Assembly (NCBI RefSeq): GCF_002954245.1
Contig: NZ_PPTG01000029.1
Location: forward strand, 349,417 to 413,416
DNA: 64,000 nt
Direction: 5' to 3'
Source of the DNA: Cryobacterium aureum
Lineage (GTDB): Bacteria > Actinomycetota > Actinomycetes > Actinomycetales > Microbacteriaceae
Shown: positions 16,732 through 24,814 of the stretch, one piece after another
How positions within the stretch are numbered: the first letter of the stretch is position 1
Layout: each line of letters begins with the position of its first letter
Made by a program: the position numbers and the translations under genes
The notes under the pieces: generated by a model
Seen by the model: only the letters and a program-made list of their open reading frames with translations
Told to the model about the DNA's origin: nothing
The model's database searches: none

Positions 16732-18554
16732 AGACGCAGCGATTGGCCTCGGCCACCTTTATCGGCATGGTTAACTCTGTCCGCGGAGGCGAGATCACGG
16801 TAAAGCTGCGCGACGTCCCAACGACGTTGGTCATGGTGGACGGTTCCTCACATCGAATCGGTCAAATCGGCGGATTCGTGCGGATTCCTCTTGGTTACAC
16901 GCAGCTTTACGGCGTGTGCACGCAGGTTGGTGCCGACGTTTCACGCACCGTGATGATGCCGGGTGAAATCTCCTCTGAGGAGGATTCTGACCCCACGGGA
17001 TTCCGGTGGATGACGGTCGTCTTGTTCGGCGAGTCGACTGAATCGACCTTCGAGCGAGGCGTTGGCCAGTATCCGACGGTCGGAGACGAGGCCCACCTAG
17101 TCACCTCGTCAGATATGGAAGTCATTTACTCAGGCTTGGACGTCACGACGTCGTCGGTCTCGCTGGGTCACATAGCCGGTGCTCCTGACATTCCCGCGGT
17201 GCTCAACCTAGCCGCGCTGGTCACTCGACATGCATGCGTCGTCGGGTCAACGGGCTCAGGAAAGTCAAACCTGATGGCGGTCCTCCTCCGCGGAATAGCG
17301 TCCAGCGGGCTGACGTCTGCTCGCGTCCTAGTCGTGGACCCGCACGGTGAATACTCGTCGGCACTGGAGGCTGGCACATTCACGAGCCTGTCAGTGCAAG
17401 TAGGCGCCTCAAGCGGACTACGTGTTCCCTACTGGGCCCTCGGGTTCGATGAGCTCTCTCGCGTCGCGTTCGGGCCGATGAGTGATTCCACATCGGAATA
17501 TTTCCGAGAACGCGTGCGGGCGCTCAAGGTTGAATCAGCCCTTCATCTCCGAACGCCGGTATCTGAAGAGATGGTGAGTGCAGACTCGCCAATCCCCTTC
17601 AGCATTCGTCGCCTCTGGTTCGAACTTCGCGCGGTCGAAGATGTCACCTACATTGCGCCCGCGCAATCGACCGCTACTGAATCAACCCCGATTCGCGGAG
17701 GCGATGCCGAAAAACTCTTGGCAACGACATATCCGAGCGCCGGGCTCGGAAGCTCCGCGCCATTCCTGAACAAACTGCGGAAAGGGATCACCAGGCAGCT
17801 CGACTATTTGAAGGCGAGACTCCTGGACCCCCGATTCACCTTCATGTTCGGGCCGGCGGACGACTACCATCCCGACCTCGAAGGCAAGGTCGCTGCCGAC
17901 CTCGATGGCCTCATTTCGGGATGGATTGGGCACTCTCAGCCAATCACGATTGTCGACGTATCCGGGCTACCTCCTGAGGTTCTCGAGACCGTCGTGGGTG
18001 CAATGCTCACTTTGATTTACGAGGCTCTCTTTTGGGGGATGAACCTTGACGTGGGCGGCAAGAAACAACCGCTCCTCGTGGTCGTGGACGAAGCGCACCG
18101 ATTTGTGCCATCTGGGGCGAATTCAGTCAGTTCCCGAATCTGCAATCGCATCGCCCGAGAAGGCAGGAAGTATGGTGTGGGGCTGATGGTCGTGACGCAG
18201 CGCCCGTCGGACATCGACCCCGGGATCCTAAGCCAGTGCGGATCCATGATTTCCCTGCGTGTCACTAACGGCCTGGATCGCGCAGCAGTGACGTCCACCG
18301 TTTCTGACGACCTAGGCAATCTGACGGCGCTCCTACCCTCTCTGAGAACAGGCGAATGCCTCGTGCTTGGGGACGCTCTGCAAATTCCTTCAAGAGTGCG
18401 CGTCACAAAGGCACCCAGCCGCCCCGTCGGGGATGACCCTGTCCTGCCGCAGTCCTGGCAGCTCACCCGCCCGCCCCAAGGCGGCTATCAACTCGCGTTG
18501 GAGGGTTGGCGCGCTCAGGAATTGGCTCAACCGACCCCAGCGGTTAATCCCTGA
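16728..18554 (+). CDS. HerA-type hexameric ATPase/translocase (DUF87)
   Basis: The protein has 608 residues. A HAS-barrel-like N-terminal beta domain (about 5-130) is followed by a RecA-like core with Walker A GSTGSGKS at 173-180, Walker B VVVDEAHRF near 452-460, the sensor-like VTQRPSDIDPGI and the arginine-containing SLRVTNGLDRAAV. HerA proteins form DNA-binding hexamers. In this context the ATPase partners the upstream SIR2 protein, whose stop overlaps its GTG start. A KTSC-domain gene follows after 19 bases on the same strand, probably in one transcript. Confidence 0.9.
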   Translation: MKTQRLASATFIGMVNSVRGGEITVKLRDVPTTLVMVDGSSHRIGQIGGFVRIPLGYTQLYGVCTQVGADVSRTVMMPGEISSEEDSDPTGFRWMTVVLFGESTESTFERGVGQYPTVGDEAHLVTSSDMEVIYSGLDVTTSSVSLGHIAGAPDIPAVLNLAALVTRHACVVGSTGSGKSNLMAVLLRGIASSGLTSARVLVVDPHGEYSSALEAGTFTSLSVQVGASSGLRVPYWALGFDELSRVAFGPMSDSTSEYFRERVRALKVESALHLRTPVSEEMVSADSPIPFSIRRLWFELRAVEDVTYIAPAQSTATESTPIRGGDAEKLLATTYPSAGLGSSAPFLNKLRKGITRQLDYLKARLLDPRFTFMFGPADDYHPDLEGKVAADLDGLISGWIGHSQPITIVDVSGLPPEVLETVVGAMLTLIYEALFWGMNLDVGGKKQPLLVVVDEAHRFVPSGANSVSSRICNRIAREGRKYGVGLMVVTQRPSDIDPGILSQCGSMISLRVTNGLDRAAVTSTVSDDLGNLTALLPSLRTGECLVLGDALQIPSRVRVTKAPSRPVGDDPVLPQSWQLTRPPQGGYQLALEGWRAQELAQPTPAVNP

Positions 18555-18573
18555 AAGCACAGTAAGGACGACA

Positions 18574-18789
18574 ATGCCGGAAATGATCCCCACGCCCGAG
18601 AGCTCGAACGTCGAAGCCATTGGCTACGATGAGCGCAACGAAGAGGTGTGGGTCACGTTTCGCACTTCCGGCACGTACTCCTACCCCGGCGTACCGGAGC
18701 ACGTCTGGGAGCAGTTTCAACAAGCCGATTCAAAGGGCAGGTTCGTCAACATGGTCCTCAAAGTAGATTTCGTCGGCAATAGGGCATAA
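18574..18789 (+). CDS. KTSC-domain small protein following HerA
   Basis: This 71-residue protein consists almost entirely of a KTSC domain (SSNVEAIGYD at about 10-19, TYSYPGVPEHVW at about 33-44, SKGRFVN at about 52-58). KTSC domains occur in phage, plasmid and bacterial proteins and are of unknown biochemical role, possibly nucleic-acid binding. The start ATG at 18574 has AAGGACG just upstream, and the gap to the HerA stop is 19 bases. This suggests co-transcription as an accessory part of the SIR2-HerA system, although coincidence cannot be excluded. A longer in-frame opening back to 18367 overlaps HerA and is rejected. Confidence 0.75.
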   Translation: MPEMIPTPESSNVEAIGYDERNEEVWVTFRTSGTYSYPGVPEHVWEQFQQADSKGRFVNMVLKVDFVGNRA

Positions 18790-19310
18790 CCCGACACCTC
18801 ACCGATAACGTTCGACTATGTCAACAAGTAAAGAGGCTATGGCAGAATCTGCCGAATGGAGCTCCCGTCATGTCCTGTCTCATCTAAGTCAAGTCAGTCT
18901 CATTTTTGACATCTATGCTGCTTGACGCCAGGGACAGCTTGGACCGAGCCGCTCCTGCTGCATCTGGGCCTCGCAGCGTAAACACGTCGGGCTCGGACCC
19001 GGAGCTGAGTGAATCGGCAAGTTGACGTCAACGCCGTAAACAAAATCTAAGTCGGGGGAACTGACGCAAACGAGGCGACCGCCGACTCGAAATGATCAAA
19101 CATGACGTGCCGTCGCGGCGCCTCTATATTCATGACTTCAAAAGCAGAACCACGTTTTTCGATGTAACCGAGCACCTTCTTGGGTGACCTTTCGTGGCAG
19201 CGGCGGTCGCCGACACGCCATTCATGATCGGACAGACTGCGGACCTGTTAACGCCAACTGAAAATGGGGCCATTTGTGCCAACTGAAAACAGGGCCACTT
19301 TCGTGTGGTT

Positions 19311-20075
19311 CTAGTGTGCCGTAGTTGCGGCGGGTTGGTGTTGCTTGAGCCGGTAACTGTTGCCTTTGAGGCTGATGACGTCGGCGTGGTGAACGATGCG
19401 GTCGATCATGGCGGAGGCGATGGTGAGGTCGCCGAATACGTCGCCCCAGCGAGCGAACGGTAGGTTGCTCGTCAAGATCAGCGACGCGTGTTCGTAGCGG
19501 GAAGACACCAGTTGGAAGAACAGGTTCGCGGCGTCCTGGTCAAAGGGGATGTAGCCGACCTCGTCGACGATAAGCAAGCTGTAGCGGCGTAGCCGGGTCA
19601 ATTCGGCGGCGAGTTTGCCCCGCGAGTGGGCTTCTTGAAGTCGGGCGACCCAGCCTGTCGCAGTATCGAAGAGGACCCGGTGGCCAGCCTTGGCGGCCTT
19701 GATCCCGATGCCGACGGCGAGGTGCGTTTTCCCGGTTCCAGGAGGGCCGAGCAGGACAACGTTCTTCGCTTCGGTGAGGAACACACTCGTGCCCAGGTGC
19801 GCGATGAGGTTCCGGTCGGCAGAGGGCTGGTGCTCAAAGTTGAAGTCCTCGAGGGTCTTGAACCCCGGAAACCTCGCGGCATTGATCCGAAGTCCGGCAC
19901 CAGAGGCTTCGCGTTCGGATACTTCTTTGGAGAGCACCGCGGCGAGGTATTCCTCGTGGGACCAACCCGCGTCGCGGGCCTGGTCGCCGAGGCGGCGGAA
20001 CGCTTCGCTGATCCGGGGTGCTCTTAAGGCGCGGGCGTAGTACTCGATCTGCGAGGCCGCTTCCGGGCCGATCAT
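19311..20075 (-). CDS. istB: IS21-family helper ATPase
   Basis: This 254-residue AAA+ protein related to DnaC assists IstA transposition. Walker A GPPGTGKTH lies near residues 107-115 and Walker B LLIVDEVGYI near 168-177. The N-terminal helical part includes YYARALRAPRISEAF. The ATG at 20075 overlaps the TGA of istA (ATGA), the usual coupled arrangement. Length is normal for the family and no disruption is visible. Confidence 0.93.
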   Translation of the reverse strand: MIGPEAASQIEYYARALRAPRISEAFRRLGDQARDAGWSHEEYLAAVLSKEVSEREASGAGLRINAARFPGFKTLEDFNFEHQPSADRNLIAHLGTSVFLTEAKNVVLLGPPGTGKTHLAVGIGIKAAKAGHRVLFDTATGWVARLQEAHSRGKLAAELTRLRRYSLLIVDEVGYIPFDQDAANLFFQLVSSRYEHASLILTSNLPFARWGDVFGDLTIASAMIDRIVHHADVISLKGNSYRLKQHQPAATTAH

Positions 20076-21325
20076 GACGCGACCGCTAGGTTGTCCGGGG
20101 CGGTCTCGAGGTCAACGTCAATGTCAACACGGAACAGGTCGTCGTAGCGGGCCAGCGAAGCCGTCTCGACGACGGCCGTGATGACGGGCCGGCGGGCGCG
20201 TTGGGCTTGGAACTGGGTGCGTAATTCGGCCGCGCGGGCAACGTGGGCGGGGTCGGTGACGGTCAGGTGCCGCGCCCACTTCCGGCAGTGCGCGGCGATC
20301 AGGACTCCGTCGTGATGAACAGAGATGGTGTCTAGGCTCGCGCTGACGTCCACGACGCGGCCGATCATGGCCGGGTCGACGGAGTAGTCGTTACTGAACG
20401 CACGAACGTAATAGTCCCTCGGCAGTCGGATGCTGTTGCGAAACATCACCTCAGGTGCCATCGGCGGGAGCCCGCGCATCGCAGCCCGATCACGGCTGAT
20501 GAGGTCGTTGGGTCGGCCCCGGCGGGACCGGGACAGACGGTTGTTCGCCAGGGGCAACCACGCGGCGAGCTGCTCGTTGAAGTCATCGGGCGAGGTGAAC
20601 GTGCGCCCTGACATGAAGCGGCTGCGGAAGAACCGATTCATGCGTTCAACCATGCCCTTGGACTCCGGATCTCGCGCTTTGAGCAGCTTGATCTGGGTGC
20701 CCAGCGTGCCCGCGAACGCGGCTGCCGGTTCGGTGAGTTTCCCGCGCCCGATCCCTGACTCGTTGTCCCACGTCAACCGGGCAGGGACAGCTTCGGCTTC
20801 CCGCAGCAACGACCACATCCCGCCCAGCAGATCTGGCGTCGTCCGCGACGGCAACATGCGCGCCTGAATGAACCCGGAAAACGTCGACGTCATCACCAAC
20901 ACCGGCGGCGCAGCCGCCTGGTCATGACCCATCGGGAGGTCCTCGTGCGGGAACCAGAGATCACATTGAATCTGAAACCCGGGCGGGTGCACCAGTCGAT
21001 CCGCGGGGTCCGGCACCACGTATTCCGGGCGGAGCCTGGCGACCTTGGACCGAAACAACGAGGGCGACCCCGACCACCCCACCCGCTCGGCTGCGGTCGC
21101 GGCCGGCATCATCGGCGTGGCCGCGAGCAACACCCGAACCTGACTGGCGAACGCGTCAAAACTCGACCCCGTCGGCTCCCGCTGATACGTCGGCGACCGA
21201 TCCACAGCCAACGCCCGATCGACCGTTCCGCGCGACACCCCAACCAGCCGCGCGATCTCCCGTTTCGAATGCTTCCCCGTCAAATGCAGGTGGCGAATCT
21301 CAGCCCAATCATCCAATTTGATCAC
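20072..21325 (-). CDS. istA: IS21-family DDE transposase
   Basis: The protein has 417 residues. An N-terminal helix-turn-helix (HSKREIARLVGVSRGTVDRAL, about residues 18-38) precedes an rve-type DDE catalytic domain: IQCDLWF (about 122-128), TWDNESG (about 199-205) and the Glu segment KGMVERMNRFFRSRF (about 238-252). A beta-barrel-like C-terminal part follows. It performs strand transfer with IstB. The gene starts close to the right end of the element and is co-oriented with istB. Confidence 0.93.
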   Translation of the reverse strand: MIKLDDWAEIRHLHLTGKHSKREIARLVGVSRGTVDRALAVDRSPTYQREPTGSSFDAFASQVRVLLAATPMMPAATAAERVGWSGSPSLFRSKVARLRPEYVVPDPADRLVHPPGFQIQCDLWFPHEDLPMGHDQAAAPPVLVMTSTFSGFIQARMLPSRTTPDLLGGMWSLLREAEAVPARLTWDNESGIGRGKLTEPAAAFAGTLGTQIKLLKARDPESKGMVERMNRFFRSRFMSGRTFTSPDDFNEQLAAWLPLANNRLSRSRRGRPNDLISRDRAAMRGLPPMAPEVMFRNSIRLPRDYYVRAFSNDYSVDPAMIGRVVDVSASLDTISVHHDGVLIAAHCRKWARHLTVTDPAHVARAAELRTQFQAQRARRPVITAVVETASLARYDDLFRVDIDVDLETAPDNLAVAS

Positions 21326-21442
21326 CTTCCATAATGGTTGGTGGCCCTATTTTCAGTTGGCGTTCTTGGCCCTATTTTCAGTCGGCGTTAACAGGACCTC
21401 GAGATCTCCCGTTGCGCACGGTTCATGATCCTGATTCGACAT

Positions 21443-21998
21443 TGAATCTCCTTCGTGATGAGCAGCCCGGACCGGCGGTACCTCAACCAACTCCGATGCC
21501 GCTTGCATCTCCCACCCAACATAGCCCCCTCCTATGGCGGCATGCCGTTGCCAGCACATGCAGCGCCAACCAATCGCCGTCATCGGCGACAGCGCTGCGC
21601 AAAGTCCGAACCGACTTCACGCAGACGGTGTGTCGGCGGCCATGACAGGCTGGGCGTTTTCCAGCCAACGTCGCAACACCTGAGTTTTAGGAGTAGCGAT
21701 GACAGACGGTTCCCGAAGCCGCAAGAAGGTGACCGGCGCTGCCGATGGTAGAGACGCGCGTTGAATATGCTCGGCTAATGAGGCAAGGAATCAGTAACGC
21801 CTAGGCGTGCCGAATGTTGAAGATCAACCGGCGTACGGGGATGCGTTGGCGTCACGGCCGGACTGTGAAGAACGCCCAGGGGCGTTGATTGTGGGCGCTA
21901 GATCCTGTGCAGGGCTTGTGAACGATCTTCCCTTCTATCGGCGTTGGAATCGTCCTCTGGGCGATAATCATCGGGGTACAGGCCGTAAAAAGTACGCC
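21443..21998. other. Intergenic region between the split gene and mftG
   Basis: No gene was confidently seen. On the plus strand a TTTTAGGAG site precedes a short frame from about 21700 (17 codons beginning MTDGSRSRKK) that may be a gene remnant. The part from about 21880 to the mftG stop is repeated in degenerate form near 62605-62720. Confidence 0.4.
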
Positions 21999-23669
21999 TT
22001 ACATTCCGCGGCGAATAAAGTCGGCCACGCGCTCCCCGATGAGAACGGCGGTCGCGGCCGGTCCGCGCATGGGCGTGGTCGGCAGGATCGAGGTGTCGGC
22101 GACGCGCAACCCCTCGACACCGTGCACGCGCCCGTATTGATCGACGACGGCCCCAGGATCATCTGCTGGCCCAAACCGTGCACTGCCGCAGAGGTGAATG
22201 GCGGTGCCCAAGTGGGAGCGCAGCCAATCATCGAGCAGTTCATCGCTCTCGAGCACGGTGTCGGTCAGTTCGGTCAATCGCTTAAACAGGTGCCCGTAGG
22301 CATCTGTTCGCAGCAAATGTACCGCCACCCGCACAGCTTCGCGCATGCGTTTGAGGTCGTGTTTGGTCGAGAGGTAGTTGTAGTCGATGCGCGGTTGCAC
22401 GTCTGGGTCGTCCGACTCGAGGCTGATACGTCCGCGCGAGGTCTCTGACTGCACGGCGACGAGCAGCGCGAGGTCCCCCCGGTGAGCGATCTGGTTCGCG
22501 AAGCGCCGCATCGACACCCCGCGCATCGCCCGAAGTGATCGAAGCGGATGCCTCGCTGCGGCGCGTACCCCGACCATGATGCCGCGCGCGCTGCCAGTCA
22601 ACAGATACCCCATCGGTTTAAGCATCGGGAGAATCTCCAGATTTCCGGGCGCAGTAGAACCGGTCGCCGTGAAGTTCAGGCACGACGCCATCGACTGCGA
22701 CGTGCGATAGTCAACGATCTGTCGGCGCGGCTGCCACAGCACGGCGATATCCGGGTGATCACTGAAATTCGCCCCGACCCCGGGCAAGTCGCGCACGACT
22801 GAAATGTTAAATTGTTCCAGTTGCTCCCGGGGGCCCACCCCTGAGACCAGCAGCAGGTGAGGTGATTTGATCGCGCCTGCCGAGAGCACAATCTCTCGGC
22901 CTCGCAGCTGAACGATCCCGCCGCCTCGCGCGACCTCAACACCGATAGCTCGCGTTCCCTCGAACAGTACACGGCGCACGTAGCTGTCACCCGACACCGT
23001 GAGGTTTCTGCGGTGCCGCACCGGATTCAGGTAGGCGATCCCGGTGTTCTGACGCACGCCGTCGAGCGTGTTCATCGGGAGCGGTCCGTGTCCCGGAATA
23101 CCCTGATCGTTCTTGTCAGGTTCGTCGGCGAAGCCCAGCTCCACGGCCGCCGCGCGAAAAGCGACGGTCACTGGATGGTCCTGCGGAGGCCGACCGACGA
23201 CCATCGGCCCCGCACCACCGTGAACGGCGGACTCGCCATACTGCAGGTCGGTTTCGATCCGGCGATAGAACGGCAATACCTTTTCCCAGGCCCATTCGGG
23301 TGACCCGATAGACCAGGAATCAAAGTCGGCTTTTCTGGCGCGAATGAAGTACGAGCCGTTGATCGTCGATGATCCACCGAGGATCCGGCCGCGCGCGATT
23401 GAGTAGGGCAGTTTCGGTATGAGATTACCTGTGAACGACCAATTCTGCGGATGTCCCGGCATTGCTCCCTGCACGGTTCCAGCATCGAGTAACTCGGGCG
23501 GGAATTCGGCGGCGGACCGCGGCACCGGTCCTGCCTCAAGGAGCAGCACCCGTCTCTCGGGATCTTCACTCAGTCGGGCTGCGAGTGGGGCTCCGGCTGC
23601 GCCGGCACCGACCACGATCACGTCATAGTTCGCGTTCGTCAAGTCCGACACCGGTACTCGTGGGTTCAT
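21999..23669 (-). CDS. mftG: Mycofactocin-associated GMC oxidoreductase MftG
   Basis: This 556-residue FAD enzyme of the glucose-methanol-choline family has the ADP-binding motif VIVVGAGAAGAPLAARL (about 15-31), the second GMC signature GAIKSPHLLLVSGVG (about 261-275) and the active-site segment AIHLCGSARFGP (about 494-505). In mycobacteria MftG passes electrons from reduced mycofactocin to the respiratory chain and is needed for growth on ethanol. Its ATG overlaps the mftR stop (ATGA), so the regulator and oxidoreductase form one minus-strand operon divergent from mftABC. A degenerate copy of its 3' end lies near 62.7 kb. Confidence 0.88.
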   Translation of the reverse strand: MNPRVPVSDLTNANYDVIVVGAGAAGAPLAARLSEDPERRVLLLEAGPVPRSAAEFPPELLDAGTVQGAMPGHPQNWSFTGNLIPKLPYSIARGRILGGSSTINGSYFIRARKADFDSWSIGSPEWAWEKVLPFYRRIETDLQYGESAVHGGAGPMVVGRPPQDHPVTVAFRAAAVELGFADEPDKNDQGIPGHGPLPMNTLDGVRQNTGIAYLNPVRHRRNLTVSGDSYVRRVLFEGTRAIGVEVARGGGIVQLRGREIVLSAGAIKSPHLLLVSGVGPREQLEQFNISVVRDLPGVGANFSDHPDIAVLWQPRRQIVDYRTSQSMASCLNFTATGSTAPGNLEILPMLKPMGYLLTGSARGIMVGVRAAARHPLRSLRAMRGVSMRRFANQIAHRGDLALLVAVQSETSRGRISLESDDPDVQPRIDYNYLSTKHDLKRMREAVRVAVHLLRTDAYGHLFKRLTELTDTVLESDELLDDWLRSHLGTAIHLCGSARFGPADDPGAVVDQYGRVHGVEGLRVADTSILPTTPMRGPAATAVLIGERVADFIRRGM

Positions 23670-24298
23670 GCCTGTCCTCCGGGTCCAACTGTTGGTAATT
23701 CACCCGACGTGAAACCCTCCTTGAGCAGGAGCAAGGCCGACTCGAGCAGCTCAATGAGGTTGGAGCCGTCAGTTCTGAGCCACTGCTCGTACGCGGCGAG
23801 CGATGCACCGAGGAATACCCAGCCGATCACTGTCGGTTCGATCGCGTCGACGGCGACTCCCAAGCGGCCAGCCGCGAAATCCGACACCACCAGGCGCCAC
23901 TCGGCATATCGCAGCGTGGAGTGCGCCACGAGCGCAGGAACGTTCAGCAGCAGGTTCATCCGCTCGCGATGAAAGGGGACTTCTTCTGACGGAAATCGAT
24001 TGAATTCGACGACCGCCCGGGCGAGCGCATCGACGAGAGACACGGTCGTGTCCGTAGCAGCGAGGAACGCGCGCATACGCGCGAGTTCAGCGTCAAAGTC
24101 ACCCCAGGGCAGATCGTTCTTGGAGGGAAAGTAGCGAAACAGGGTTCGACGCCCAATTCCGGCGGCGGTGGCAATGTCGTCGACGGTCGTCTGGTCGAAA
24201 CCGTGCTCGAGAAAAAGCCGAAGTGCTACGTGGCTCAGGGCGGCGCGGGTCGTCAGCGGCTGTCGGCCCATCCGCGGTGCCACAGAGCATTCATTCAT
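23666..24298 (-). CDS. mftR: Mycofactocin locus TetR-family regulator MftR
   Basis: The protein has 210 residues. An N-terminal TetR helix-turn-helix (about 15-60, with TTVDDIATAAGIGRRTLFRYF) is followed by a helical ligand-binding domain. The known MftR of mycobacteria represses the mft genes and responds to long-chain acyl-CoAs. It is transcribed away from mftA and overlaps mftG by four bases. The ATG at 24298 is the only sensible start. A 13-bp palindrome, the likely operator, lies 23 bases from this start in the divergent promoter. Confidence 0.88.
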   Translation of the reverse strand: MNECSVAPRMGRQPLTTRAALSHVALRLFLEHGFDQTTVDDIATAAGIGRRTLFRYFPSKNDLPWGDFDAELARMRAFLAATDTTVSLVDALARAVVEFNRFPSEEVPFHRERMNLLLNVPALVAHSTLRYAEWRLVVSDFAAGRLGVAVDAIEPTVIGWVFLGASLAAYEQWLRTDGSNLIELLESALLLLKEGFTSGELPTVGPGGQA

Positions 24299-24397
24299 TT
24301 GTTTTCATCCCTGTACTTTCGGCACTGAGTGCCACTAGTCTGGTGCATGCACGAGATTTTCGCCACTGATGTCGATTTCTATCGCAAGGAGAACCGC
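24299..24397. promoter_or_regulatory. Divergent mftR/mftA promoter with a 13-bp palindrome
   Basis: The palindrome GGCACT-G-AGTGCC lies at 24321-24333 in the 99-bp gap between mftR and mftA. It is a candidate MftR operator covering both directions. The mftA ribosome binding site AAGGAG is at about 24386-24391. Confidence 0.5.
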
Positions 24398-24529
24398 ATG
24401 GTTTCCGCAAAAAAGACCAGCCCCACCGAATCCGCAACCGCCGGCGCTGAACATTCTGCGGCGTTGGATCTCGAATCCGATACCCTGGTCGAGGAGATCT
24501 CGATCGACGGCATGTGCGGCGTCTACTAA
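24398..24529 (+). CDS. mftA: Mycofactocin precursor peptide MftA
   Basis: This is a 43-residue ribosomally made precursor ending in the diagnostic core IDGMCGVY. The C-terminal Val-Tyr is the part that becomes mycofactocin: MftC decarboxylates the Tyr and forms a C-C link, and MftE releases the product. The leader (about 1-33) is bound by MftB. The start ATG at 24398 has AAGGAG 6 bases upstream. An in-frame ATG at 24329 would add 23 residues that do not resemble other MftA leaders, so the shorter form is chosen. It is followed after 9 bases by mftB. Confidence 0.95.
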   Translation: MVSAKKTSPTESATAGAEHSAALDLESDTLVEEISIDGMCGVY

Positions 24530-24538
24530 ATCGCTGAC

Positions 24539-24814
24539 ATGCCAGGCCTGGATCTTGACCGGGGATGGGATCTCCATCCCCAGGTATCTGTTCGCCCGGA
24601 GCCGTTCGGTGCGCTGCTCTACCATTTCGGTACCCGCCAGCTCTCATTCCTAAAAGATACGACGCTTCTCGCCGTCGTGAGGACTCTCGCCGACGTACCT
24701 TCTGCCCGCGCAGCGTGCACGGCCGCGGGCATCGCTGAGAGTGATCTGCCCCGCTATCAGCGTGCTCTCGGCACCCTCGCGAAATCCTCCATGGTCGTTG
24801 AAAGGACCTCATGA
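24539..24814 (+). CDS. mftB: Mycofactocin leader-binding chaperone MftB
   Basis: This 91-residue protein has the PqqD-like winged-helix fold of RiPP recognition elements (WDLHPQVSVRPEPFGALLYH at about 10-29, then helices). It binds the MftA leader and delivers it to the radical SAM enzyme MftC. The gene lies 9 bases after mftA, and its TGA overlaps the ATG of mftC (ATGA), so MftB and MftC are probably made in fixed ratio. Confidence 0.93.
   Translation: MPGLDLDRGWDLHPQVSVRPEPFGALLYHFGTRQLSFLKDTTLLAVVRTLADVPSARAACTAAGIAESDLPRYQRALGTLAKSSMVVERTS

Larger units (their letters stand above)
19246..21393 (-). mobile_element. IS21-family insertion sequence, complete, with 5-bp target duplication
   Basis: The element is 2148 bp. 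Its ends read TGTTAACGCC at 19246 and the complement at 21393 (GGCGTTAACA). Each end holds two tandem copies of a GCCAACTGAAAAT-type repeat, typical of IS21 transposase-binding sites. Direct repeats GGACC flank it at 19241-19245 and 21394-21398. It carries istA and istB overlapping by ATGA, both on the minus strand and intact. The perfect flanking repeat and intact genes suggest a recent, potentially active insertion. Confidence 0.92.
19047..21442 (-). pseudogene. Small hypothetical gene split by the IS21 element
   Basis: On the minus strand an ATG at 21442, with AAGGAG 6 bases upstream, opens a frame that reaches the IS21 end at 21394 after 49 bases. On the other side of the element the same frame continues from 19240 to a TAG at 19047-19049 (194 bases). 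Removing the element and one copy of the 5-bp duplication gives exactly 81 codons (80 residues). The joined protein begins MSNQDHEPCATGDLEV and includes EWRVGDRRCHER and SPKKVLGYIEKRG. The family is unknown. The exact codon count strongly supports an interrupted gene. Confidence 0.75.

Noticed and set aside
15535..18554. SIR2-HerA as a new defence system
   Set aside because: The two-gene arrangement and motifs match the already described SIR2-HerA system; only the attached KTSC gene is of new interest.
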